Source of the DNA: an uncultured Spartobacteria bacterium
GTDB lineage: Bacteria > Verrucomicrobiota > Verrucomicrobiia > Chthoniobacterales > JAATET01
NCBI GenBank assembly: GCA_938011325.1
Contig: CALLUD010000007.1
Location: 186,001-250,000 of the forward strand
Reading direction: 5' to 3'
Length of the DNA: 64,000 bases
Shown here: positions 1-7,719 of the stretch, one piece after another
Layout of the letters: each line of letters begins with the position of its first letter
Position numbering within the stretch: the first letter of the stretch is position 1
Made by a program: the position numbers and the translations under genes
The notes under the pieces: model-generated
What the model was told of the DNA's origin: nothing
The model's input: only the letters and a program-made list of their open reading frames with translations
Databases searched by the model: none

Positions 1-2711
1 AGGATGACGTGGATGCCGAAGGCGCGGCCCTGCCGCACGATGCGGTCGAGCAGCACCGACGCCGATTGCGCGATGGCGTCATCCTCGACGAAAAACTCCT
101 GAAACTCGTCGATCATCAACAGCGTGCGCGGAATCGGCTGGTCGCCGCCGGCGCGCTTGTAGCCGGCGACATCCTGTGCACCGAGTTTTCGAAACAAATC
201 GCCGCGCCGGCGCAACTCGTCATCGACGCGTTGCAGCACGCTGAGGCCGAATTCACGGTCGCTCTCGATCGCGACGACGCGCGCATGCGGCAGTTGCTTT
301 GTCGCGTAGCACTTGAATTCCACGCCCTTCTTGAAGTCGATGAGGTAGAACTCGACCTGCTCCGGACTGCAGTGAAGGGCGAGGTTCGTGATGATGACGT
401 GGAAGAGCGTCGATTTTCCGGAGCCCGTTTTTCCCGCGATGAGCGCGTGTTGACGTGTGCCTTTTCCAATCGCGAGCACCTGCTGCTTGGTGGCGCCGGA
501 ACGGCCAATCGGAACACGCAGCTCGTGGGTGGTGTCGAAGGTCCAGCGCTCCGCAGGCTCTGGCGTGATTTGCTCGAATGGCACTTGGACCTGATTCGAG
601 TCAATGCTGCTCGCGCCGACCTTTTCGATGAACTTCAGTGCCAGCTCCGGCGGTGGCGCCATGTCGAGCGTCAGGCGCGCGTTGAACGTCGAATGGGAAG
701 TTTCGAGCGCGAGTCCGTTCCGACCGCCCTGAATGCACACGCTGTTGGCGCGAAGCTCGTTCTCGAAAATGCCCGACGGCAGCGGCTGACGCCGGTCCCA
801 GTGAATGAGCGTGTGCACGCCGCATCGCGGTCCGCTGGTGAGAATGCTCTGCAGGCGCTTGATGGCGGTCTCGCTGAAATTGGCGGGGAAGTCGGCGATG
901 ACGAGAAAGTGATATTTCTCCGCGGTGCTGCCTGCGCGGGCGTTGTATTCCGCGATCGTTGCGTATTCGTCGCGCAGATACATCTGGATGACCTTCTCGA
1001 TGTGCTGGCTGAGCTCGGCGAGTCGCTCCTCGATTTGGTCCGGCTGTGTCCAGATGCGGCGGGTGATGAGGCTCTCCTCGAAGTCTCCGAGGTGCATGAG
1101 CCCGGCGAAGTTTTGTCCGAGCCCGACGGGATCGAGAATGGTGAAGCCGACCTTTCCCGGGGGCGTCGTGGCGAGCAGGCGGAGAATGATTTGGTTGAGG
1201 CAGGAGGTGACGGCCGGATCGAGCGGCTCGTCTGTCTCGAACAGCACGGAGCCGAGGTTCGGATACGTAAGCGCAAGCGGAATCGAAAGCGGCTCCGAGG
1301 AGGGCAGCGCAAGGCGTGATCCCTCCGTTCCCGGACCGGGCGGGATGTTTACATCGAGCCGGGCAAATCGGGTGGCCGGGAGGAACTCGAGCGATGGCGT
1401 CCAGTTTCCGACGTAATCGGGCGTCCAGTCGGGAAATGTCGCGGCGACCTGGTGATTTCGCCGCTCAATCTCCGCGAAGATCGGATCGATCGCGCTCGAC
1501 CAACGTTGCTCGAGGTCGCGCCACGCAGCAGCTTCCTCGCCGGCGACCGTTTCACCGCCGCTGGAAAGAGTTTGCTCGTTGCGCGTGCGGGCTTCGTCGA
1601 AATCCGCCCGCGCCCGGGCCAGCTGGCGCTCGTGTTCGGAATCGAGCCTCGCGATGCGTGCGGCGAGAAGCGCTTCGTTCTTCGCGAGCGCGCGTGGTGT
1701 GCGGAGGGCAAATCGCTCGCGCTCGCGGGCCTCGAATTCGGATCGCACGACATCGGCGCGTTCCCATTTCCCCTCGATCTCCGCCGACAGCTCGCTGCGC
1801 TGCGCTTCGATTTTTTCGAGCGCGGTGGCGTGACGCCCGTTCACTGCGGCAAGGGATGCGTCGGCGAAGGCGCGAGCCTCTGCAAGGCCATCCACGACAT
1901 CGGAAGCGAGGCGCTTCGATTGCCGTTTTCCAATGCCGTGCAGCACGAGAAATGCAGCGGCGATGCTTCCGCCGGCCGTGCCAGTGACCACCCATTCGCC
2001 GCGAAGATAGCCGACCAGAAACACGAGAAGCACGATGAGCGGAAGAACCACCAGCGCCGGCGCGTAACTGAGAATGCGCACCAGCAGATAGCTTCGAAAC
2101 TCGGCCAGCTGTCTCTCGACCGAGTCGAGGGTTGCATGCAATTTTTCGAGCAGTGCATCGGGCTCGCCTCCCGCCGCCGGTGTTGCGGATTTCTCGCGAA
2201 GCTTTCGCAGAAAGCTCATGTATCCGGTGAAGCTGTCGCGGGCCTGGCGCTCCAGCGTTTGCAGTCGTGAGCGTTCCTCGCGGAGCTTCGTCAGGGCATC
2301 CTTCTGTGCGCCATCGGCTGCGTCCTGCTCGGCCTGCAGTCGTCGCTCGATGAGAAAATGCCGCATCTGCAAGTCGCCCAGCCACGCTTCGCGATGATCC
2401 TGCGCGCGTTTGGCCAGGGTGCGACGGCCGGTATTCGAGACTTCCTGAATACGCGCCCGCCGCCGGTCGTGAATTTCCGTGAGTCGCTCGCGTTCGGCTT
2501 GATAGTCGGACTCGATTTGCTGCGTGCGTTCGGCAAGCAGCCGCTCCGTCGCCTCTCGATCCGCCCACGCCGCGCGCTGCAGCGAAACCTTGCGCTCGCG
2601 GATGCGGCGGACAAGCGCGGCTTCCTCTTCGCGGAATCGTCCGAGCGTGGCATGGAGTTCGTCGAGGATTTCGAGACCTTTCTCGACGCCGAGGTTTTCG
2701 AGGTTACTCAC
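1..2711 (-). CDS. FtsK/SpoIIIE-type membrane ATPase of a type VII-secretion-like locus (3' end outside window)
   Basis: Translating the minus strand from GTG at 2711 gives an open frame of 903 codons that runs off the window edge. Order seen: a charged coiled-coil N-terminus (about residues 1-200), two hydrophobic segments (about 208-235 and 245-265), a second coiled coil (about 270-400), a linker, then an FtsK/SpoIIIE ATPase domain. Walker A is GKTGSGKST near residue 760 and Walker B is LLMIDEF near 865. This architecture recalls EccC/EssC, the motor ATPases of type VII secretion, although the long N-terminal coiled coil is unusual. GTG overlaps the preceding gene by 8 nt, and the three upstream genes encode two WXG100-like proteins and a coiled-coil protein, so a role in exporting them is inferred. 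Further ATPase domains may lie beyond the edge. A DNA translocase is the alternative. Confidence 0.85.
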   Translation of the reverse strand, partial: MSNLENLGVEKGLEILDELHATLGRFREEEAALVRRIRERKVSLQRAAWADREATERLLAERTQQIESDYQAERERLTEIHDRRRARIQEVSNTGRRTLAKRAQDHREAWLGDLQMRHFLIERRLQAEQDAADGAQKDALTKLREERSRLQTLERQARDSFTGYMSFLRKLREKSATPAAGGEPDALLEKLHATLDSVERQLAEFRSYLLVRILSYAPALVVLPLIVLLVFLVGYLRGEWVVTGTAGGSIAAAFLVLHGIGKRQSKRLASDVVDGLAEARAFADASLAAVNGRHATALEKIEAQRSELSAEIEGKWERADVVRSEFEARERERFALRTPRALAKNEALLAARIARLDSEHERQLARARADFDEARTRNEQTLSSGGETVAGEEAAAWRDLEQRWSSAIDPIFAEIERRNHQVAATFPDWTPDYVGNWTPSLEFLPATRFARLDVNIPPGPGTEGSRLALPSSEPLSIPLALTYPNLGSVLFETDEPLDPAVTSCLNQIILRLLATTPPGKVGFTILDPVGLGQNFAGLMHLGDFEESLITRRIWTQPDQIEERLAELSQHIEKVIQMYLRDEYATIAEYNARAGSTAEKYHFLVIADFPANFSETAIKRLQSILTSGPRCGVHTLIHWDRRQPLPSGIFENELRANSVCIQGGRNGLALETSHSTFNARLTLDMAPPPELALKFIEKVGASSIDSNQVQVPFEQITPEPAERWTFDTTHELRVPIGRSGATKQQVLAIGKGTRQHALIAGKTGSGKSTLFHVIITNLALHCSPEQVEFYLIDFKKGVEFKCYATKQLPHARVVAIESDREFGLSVLQRVDDELRRRGDLFRKLGAQDVAGYKRAGGDQPIPRTLLMIDEFQEFFVEDDAIAQSASVLLDRIVRQGRAFGIHVI

Positions 2712-2916
2712 AATCCGCCCTCACCTTTCGCAATACGCGCTCCAGCTCCTCCATGGCCTCCACCGATTTGCGAACGAGAGTCGGGAGTGGAGCGAGATAC
2801 TTCTCCTCGAATTCACGGGCCTTTTCGTCGCGCCAATAGTCGTGAAGATCCTGCCACTCCGCCGACAGCTGGCGGGAGGCTTGTCCGAGCGTGGATGCGC
2901 AGCCTTTAAGACTCAT
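2704..2916 (-). CDS. Small helical WXG100-like protein
   Basis: A 70-residue, charged, all-helical protein with no signal peptide. Its middle holds YWRDEKAREFEEKYL, where W-R-D sits where a WXG turn would be, followed by the aromatic and acidic spacing usual in WXG100 second helices. The first helix is short, so this may be a shortened WXG100-like partner. ATG overlaps the end of the 174-aa gene by 11 nt, and its own stop overlaps the GTG of the ATPase gene by 8 nt, which means tight translational coupling. It is probably a secreted substrate or chaperone-like partner of the locus (inference). Confidence 0.7.
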   Translation of the reverse strand: MSLKGCASTLGQASRQLSAEWQDLHDYWRDEKAREFEEKYLAPLPTLVRKSVEAMEELERVLRKVRADCE

Positions 2917-3430
2917 CGTCCGGTTTCTCCTGAGGTTCGGTCGGCGGGGTGTCCGTGGGCTGGCGGTCGGAATATTCGTCCAGCGCGCGCTGGGTGTTTG
3001 CCAGCAGGGCGATGGCGGCGGGCAGATCCTGCTCGAGCACGGTGCGGAGGCCGTCGATCTGCTTCACGAAAGGCCCGACGACGAGGTGGAAGTTGGCTTC
3101 CCAGTGCTTGATGCAGCGAATTTTCTCCTCGGCTTCGCGCAGCGCCGCGCGCGCCTTGGTGACCGCCGTCTGTTGCGCGGCCGTGGAATCCCGCAGCGAG
3201 GAAAGTCGCGCCGCCATCAAGTCCTGCAACGCCTGGTCGAGCCGCTTCTGCCGGCGGCGATGTTCCGCTTCCCAAAAGAATCGCCGGTCCTGGCGGATCC
3301 ATTGCCGCACACGGCGCACCTCGCCGGCGGCCTCGTCGAGTGCGTTCGCCGCGACGGTGCGAAAGACGATGAGCCGGGAGCGGAAGATGCCGATCGCGTC
3401 GATCGAGGTGACGTTTGCGTGCGTCGCCAT
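2906..3430 (-). CDS. Coiled-coil protein of the WXG100/FtsK locus
   Basis: A 174-residue soluble protein that I do not recognise as a named family. It is strongly helical, with long Arg/Glu/Gln-rich stretches (about residues 35-60, 65-110 and 115-155), and ends in a Pro/Thr/Glu-rich tail. It has no signal peptide or membrane segment. It starts 3 nt after the WXG100 stop and overlaps the next small gene by 11 nt, so it belongs to the same transcript as the ATPase. A helical-hairpin adaptor, chaperone or substrate is plausible from context only. Confidence 0.7.
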   Translation of the reverse strand: MATHANVTSIDAIGIFRSRLIVFRTVAANALDEAAGEVRRVRQWIRQDRRFFWEAEHRRRQKRLDQALQDLMAARLSSLRDSTAAQQTAVTKARAALREAEEKIRCIKHWEANFHLVVGPFVKQIDGLRTVLEQDLPAAIALLANTQRALDEYSDRQPTDTPPTEPQEKPDDES

Positions 3431-3433
3431 GGA

Positions 3434-3706
3434 TCAGCGCTGGTCGAGGTATTGCTCGATCCGCTGAGCTTTGCGGAGCAGATACGGCGTGTGCTTCTCG
3501 GAGACTTCGATGAATTTGCGCAGCGCCTTCAGTGTGGCGACAAATTCGTCGGAGAATTTCTCGTGCTCCTGGTCCTGCCAGCTCGACCCGAGCGCCGCGA
3601 ACCGCGCCTGCAGCGACGATGCCCGCACCTGAAGATCCTGGTTGAAGCGCTTCAGCTCCGCTGCGAACCGCCGGACCTCCTCGGGGTCCATGATTGCCTG
3701 TGCCAT
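3434..3706 (-). CDS. WXG100-family protein
   Basis: A 90-residue protein of typical WXG100 length, with two helices joined by a turn containing SSWQDQEHEKF. The motif is W-Q-D rather than strict W-x-G, but the downstream aromatic position and charged second helix fit the family, whose members are small helical-hairpin dimers exported by EccC/EssC-type ATPases. ATG at 3706 has an AGGAG element about 6 nt upstream, so this is the well-translated first gene of the four-gene operon. WXG100 identity is inferred from length, fold pattern and the linked ATPase. Confidence 0.75.
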   Translation of the reverse strand: MAQAIMDPEEVRRFAAELKRFNQDLQVRASSLQARFAALGSSWQDQEHEKFSDEFVATLKALRKFIEVSEKHTPYLLRKAQRIEQYLDQR

Positions 3707-4024
3707 TGAAATCTCCTTTGTGGTGGGGGGACGGATTCGAGAATCCTTTCGCGTCGGAAAAGCTACGTCACTTTTGGCGCGGCATCAATGTGGCGTTGCC
3801 GCGTCTTGACAATCGAAGCGAAATTTCAGGAGGCCATCCTCGGGAATCGATCGGAGGATGCCGCATTCGCGAGCGCGAGTGTTGTCACTCCCGGCTCCGT
3901 CCTGACGCACGCGTCGAGGGGAAAAGCCTGTTCGCACGGAGCTTAGCCCGAACGGTGCGACCTCTGACGAGAAGGCCCGCAACCCGCGCTCCCCGGAGCG
4001 GGCCTGAGATGTCCCTCCTCCGCC
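3707..4024. other. 318-bp intergenic region before the WXG100 operon
   Basis: No credible gene. It contains the ribosome-binding site for the WXG100 gene (AGGAG just above 3706), a 7-bp inverted repeat CATCCTC / GAGGATG (3835-3841 and 3854-3860, 12-nt loop), and the hairpin at 3973-4005 listed separately. The operon promoter must lie here, but I see no convincing -35/-10 pair. Confidence 0.5.
3973..4005 (-). terminator. Hairpin after the ABC solute-binding protein gene
   Basis: Perfect 8-bp inverted repeat AGGCCCGC / GCGGGCCT with a 17-nt loop, 20 nt past the stop of the solute-binding protein gene. No strong U tract follows, so termination is a moderate-confidence inference. Confidence 0.45.
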
Positions 4025-5248
4025 TTAAAACACCGTCAGGACGCCGTCGTGATAGGTCCCAGTGCGAATCCAGCTGTTGCCCTGGTCCGTGGACCGGATC
4101 GACCAGAAGTCGAAGTCGCTGCTCTGACGATCCCCGGCTGCGTCCAGCGCCGTGGAGCCGGTTACGCCTTTGTAGCGGTTTGCCTGCCGGACGAATTTCC
4201 GTCTGAATTTTGGAAAACGCTCCACCTTTGCCTTTTTCAGCGCGCGGCTCGTCACGAAGAGCGCGTCGTATGCCGACAGCGCAAACGCATCCGGAGTGAT
4301 GCCCGTGCGTTTCTCGACGGCGCGGGAGACCGGCTCCCATTTATGCTTCAGCGAGTCCTTGAGGCCGAAGATCGGGTTCGGATAGCCGAGCTTCACGGCG
4401 AGTTCGGCCGCCGGGGCGTCTCCAACCAGAGCGGCGGACAAAGCCACGCCGTCGCTGCCATACCACGCGACGCCCGTGAGCGCCGGCAGACTCTGCGCGT
4501 TGTGAAAGATGTCCACGATTTCATCGAAGGCGGCGCAGTAGACCGCGATCTCCGCCTCAGGCGTGCCGTTGGCGACCAGATCCTGAATCTGCTTGTCGAT
4601 CTCGCTTGTGGCCGTGGAGAAATCGGTCGTCGAGGGTTCATAGCGATAGCCCTCCGTGGCAATGCCGCCTTTGCCGCTTTCAAACTCCGCCGTCACCGAG
4701 TCGTGAAGCCCGTTGTTTCCCGCGTCGTTTCGCCACAGCGGAACAAGCGTGCTGATTCCGTCGTGCCGCATCAGCGCGACGATTGCCAACGCCTCCCGTT
4801 TGTCGTTCGGGCAGAACCGGAAGATGTTGTCGCCCGCAACGGCCAGGGACGAGGCCGTGCTGCCCTGGCTGATCACGAGCATCTTGTGGGAATCCGCGAA
4901 GGGCTTGATCATCGCGAGTTCCGAGCTGGACTGCGGGCCGATGACAATTCTCACGCCTTTGCGGTGAAGTTTTTTGATGGCTGCGAGGGCGAGGTTCGGA
5001 TCGAGTTGCGTGTCATGAACCACGAGCTGGAACCGTCCCTGGGAATCGGCCTTGAGTTCCTTCGCGGCGATGCGGAGCGCGGCGACCGTGTTTTGCCCGA
5101 GCGATGACCAGGATCCCGTCAACGAGGCAAGGACGCCGATTTTTACCGGGCGGGAACGTTCCTTTTTCTGGCCGGCCATTCCGTCTGCGCTCGCAATCGC
5201 GAAGGTGAGAACGCAGGTCAGGACACGGAAAATAGGGCGGGCGGTCAT
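4025..5248 (-). CDS. ABC transporter solute-binding protein, branched-chain amino acid/amide type
   Basis: A 407-aa exported protein with an N-terminal signal peptide (about residues 1-25) and a type I periplasmic-binding fold. It opens with KIGVLASLTGSWSSLGQ, typical of LivJ/AmiC-like receptors, followed by GVRIVIGPQSSSE. Such proteins capture amino acids, amides or related small ligands for a HAAT-family ABC transporter. No permease or ATPase genes are adjacent, so the ligand and partner are unknown. It stands alone on the minus strand, separated from pfkA by about 240 nt. A sensory receptor role is possible. Confidence 0.85.
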   Translation of the reverse strand: MTARPIFRVLTCVLTFAIASADGMAGQKKERSRPVKIGVLASLTGSWSSLGQNTVAALRIAAKELKADSQGRFQLVVHDTQLDPNLALAAIKKLHRKGVRIVIGPQSSSELAMIKPFADSHKMLVISQGSTASSLAVAGDNIFRFCPNDKREALAIVALMRHDGISTLVPLWRNDAGNNGLHDSVTAEFESGKGGIATEGYRYEPSTTDFSTATSEIDKQIQDLVANGTPEAEIAVYCAAFDEIVDIFHNAQSLPALTGVAWYGSDGVALSAALVGDAPAAELAVKLGYPNPIFGLKDSLKHKWEPVSRAVEKRTGITPDAFALSAYDALFVTSRALKKAKVERFPKFRRKFVRQANRYKGVTGSTALDAAGDRQSSDFDFWSIRSTDQGNSWIRTGTYHDGVLTVF

Positions 5249-5422
5249 CGGGCGATCATTCCGTGGATGATGCGGTTGTCAAGGAAAGGGCGGCGGGGCG
5301 GGTGGACGTTGCCCACGCGGGGCGCGCCGGTATTCTCAACTCACGATGAAGGACTAGGAAATCCGGGGGATTTACCTTTTAGGAACAATCCGCAAACTTT
5401 CGACATTCCCCCTCCGAAGAAT

Positions 5423-5448
5423 GGCGTGAGAGCGAAAGCTTTCACGCC
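5423..5448 (-). terminator. GAAA-loop hairpin after pfkA
   Basis: An 11-bp stem with one G-U wobble and a GAAA tetraloop starts about 40 nt downstream of the pfkA stop. On the plus side it is followed by GTTCTGTTTT. The only gene it can serve by position is pfkA on the minus strand. Confidence 0.5.
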
Positions 5449-5490
5449 GTTCTGTTTTAAGGGCCGTTTGAATGGCGGGCTGAAAGCTGA

Positions 5491-6816
5491 TCAGCGGAAC
5501 CGGGGAGGTTGCCCGGTGGCTTCCAGCACGGAGAGCCAGAGGTCGCCTGCGGGATCGACTTCGCGACGTGCGGAGGTGGCGAGCTGCACGGGCACGTGCA
5601 CGTAGGTGCTGTGCCAGCGCGCGACAATCAGGCCGGTTTTTCCCGCCATGCCTGCGTGAACGGCCGCCTGGCCGAGCCGCATGCAGTAGATCCGGTCCTG
5701 CGGACACGCGGGCACGCTGCGGATCATGTAGCTGGGATCGATGTATTTCAGCGTCAGATCCATGTGGCACTTCCGGAAATATTCCGTGATGCGATCGCGC
5801 AGAAAGATGCCGATGTCCTGCAAACGCTGGTTTCCGGAGGCGTCGGTCTCGGTGCTGCCTTCCAGCAATTCCTGTCCCGCGCCCTCGGCGACGACGATGA
5901 CGGCATGGCCGCGATTGAGCACCCGCTGGCGGAGGTGTTCGAGGAAGCCCCGGTCGCCTTCCAGCGCAAACGGCACCTCGGGAATGAGCACGTAGTTCGC
6001 CTCGCCGCTGGCGATGGCCGCGGAGCACGCAATGAAGCCGGAGTGGCGGCCCATCAGCCTCACGAGTCCCACGCCGTTTCTCGCGCTGCGAGCCTCGGTG
6101 TGCGCGGCGCGGATTGCATCGACGGCCTGCGCGTAGGCGGTCTCGAAGCCGAAACTCCGATCCATGTAGATCATGTCGTTGTCGATCGTCTTGGGCACGC
6201 CGACCACGGCAAGGTTCGCGCCGCGTTTCCGTGCCTCGGCTTCGATTGCCATGCCGCCGCGCTGCGTGCCGTCGCCGCCAATGACGAACAAAATATTCAC
6301 GCCGAGCTCGATCAGCCGGTCCACCATGCGGCCGGTATCCTGCGGTCCGCGCGAACTCCCGATGGCCGTGCCGCCGAAGCGATGGATGTTGCTGACGTAT
6401 CCGGGCGTGAGATTGACGAGATTGTGGCCGTATTCGGGAATCAGGCCCTCGAATCCAAAGGGAATGCCCAGAATGCGCGGAACCCCGTAACGGTGGTGCG
6501 CCTGGATCACGATCGCGCGAATGACGTCATTCAAGCCCGGGCAGAGTCCGCCGCAGGTGACCACGGCGCAAACGGTCTCGGACGGGTCGAAATAAAGCTT
6601 CTTTCGCGGGCCCGCCACTTCAAAACAGGGCAGCTCTTCACCTGACTCGATGGCTGCCTTCACGGCGTTCATCGAATGGTCGACGAGAATTCTCGAGTCG
6701 TCCGAATAGAACGCGTGGTCGTGCCCGAGCTCCATGAAATGCCGATTCAACGGGGATTCGATCGTCCTTTCTCCAAGGGATCGTATGGCGAGGTCGGCGG
6801 GTGTAAGTGGTCTCAT
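5491..6816 (-). CDS. pfkA: 6-phosphofructokinase (PfkA family, long form)
   Basis: A 441-aa phosphofructokinase acting in glycolysis on fructose 6-phosphate. It has the nucleotide/phosphoryl-donor motif TCGGLCPGLND (about residue 88), IGGDGTQRGG and GVPKTIDNDM. The donor-site pair is GGDGT (Gly as in ATP enzymes) plus PKTIDND (Lys as in pyrophosphate enzymes); this mixed pair is known in long ATP-dependent PFKs of trypanosomes and plants and some bacteria, so ATP is the more likely donor. The length matches the 440-aa group rather than the 320-aa E. coli type. It is divergent from thiG across about 110 nt. Confidence 0.92.
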   Translation of the reverse strand: MRPLTPADLAIRSLGERTIESPLNRHFMELGHDHAFYSDDSRILVDHSMNAVKAAIESGEELPCFEVAGPRKKLYFDPSETVCAVVTCGGLCPGLNDVIRAIVIQAHHRYGVPRILGIPFGFEGLIPEYGHNLVNLTPGYVSNIHRFGGTAIGSSRGPQDTGRMVDRLIELGVNILFVIGGDGTQRGGMAIEAEARKRGANLAVVGVPKTIDNDMIYMDRSFGFETAYAQAVDAIRAAHTEARSARNGVGLVRLMGRHSGFIACSAAIASGEANYVLIPEVPFALEGDRGFLEHLRQRVLNRGHAVIVVAEGAGQELLEGSTETDASGNQRLQDIGIFLRDRITEYFRKCHMDLTLKYIDPSYMIRSVPACPQDRIYCMRLGQAAVHAGMAGKTGLIVARWHSTYVHVPVQLATSARREVDPAGDLWLSVLEATGQPPRFR

Positions 6817-6925
6817 CGGTCGGCAAGCGAATATCGCGCGTCGGTGATAGCACGCACGTCAAAATTCCGCGACAGCGGCGGGCATTCTTGCGCTGTGCCA
6901 AAATCGGCAGTTACTGTGGCAGGCC

Positions 6926-7714
6926 ATGCAGGATTCGCAACTCGTCATCGCCGGTCGCGCATTTTCGTCCCGGCTGCTGGTGGGCACGGGAAAGTTCTCG
7001 TCCAACGCAGTCATGCGCGATGCGCTCGCGGCCAGCGGCGCGGAGATCGTGACCGTCGCGTTGCGGCGAGCCGACCTTTCCGGAAAAGGAGACGCCTACG
7101 CGAACATCCTCGATTTCATCGATCAGGAAAAATACCTGCTTCTCCCGAATACCAGCGGCGCGATGAATGCCGAGGAAGCCGTGCGCCTCGCGCGCCTGGC
7201 CGCCGCGGCGGGACTGCCAAAATGGGTGAAGCTCGAGATTCACCCCGATCCGCATTATCTGCTCCCGGATCCCGTGGAAACGCTGGCGGCCGCGGAAATC
7301 CTCGTGAAGGAGGGATTCACGGTGCTGCCCTACATCAATGCCGATCCCGTGCTCGCGAAGCGGCTGCAGGATGTGGGTGTGGCCACGGTGATGCCCCTTG
7401 GCTCGCCAATCGGAAGCAACCGCGGACTCGAGACCCGCGCACAAATCGAGATCATCATCCGGCAGGCCAGCGTTCCCGTGGTCGTCGACGCGGGCATCGG
7501 CGCGCCCAGCCACGCGGCGGAGGCCATTGAAATGGGCGCCGCCGCCGTGCTGGTGAACACCGCCATTGCCGCGGCGGAGGACCCGGTGCGCATGGCACGC
7601 GCATTCCGGATGGCCGTGGAATGCGCCAGTGAAGCTGTTGCCGCCGGCCTGCCATCGCGTGGGGATTTCGCCGCCGCGACGAGTCCGATCGAAGCCTTTC
7701 TCAGCGCGAACTGA
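6926..7714 (+). CDS. thiG: Thiazole synthase ThiG
   Basis: A 262-aa TIM-barrel enzyme that builds the thiazole ring of thiamine from 1-deoxyxylulose 5-phosphate, dehydroglycine and ThiS thiocarboxylate. The start LVIAGRAFSSRLLVGTGKF and the Schiff-base lysine in WVKLEI are characteristic, as are MPLGSPIGSNRGL and VDAGIGAPSHAAEAIEMGA. Length is normal. thiS, thiF and thiH or thiO are not adjacent. mutS follows after 5 nt, so the two are probably co-transcribed, an arrangement with no obvious pathway link. Confidence 0.95.
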   Translation: MQDSQLVIAGRAFSSRLLVGTGKFSSNAVMRDALAASGAEIVTVALRRADLSGKGDAYANILDFIDQEKYLLLPNTSGAMNAEEAVRLARLAAAAGLPKWVKLEIHPDPHYLLPDPVETLAAAEILVKEGFTVLPYINADPVLAKRLQDVGVATVMPLGSPIGSNRGLETRAQIEIIIRQASVPVVVDAGIGAPSHAAEAIEMGAAAVLVNTAIAAAEDPVRMARAFRMAVECASEAVAAGLPSRGDFAAATSPIEAFLSAN

Positions 7715-7719
7715 GCCCG

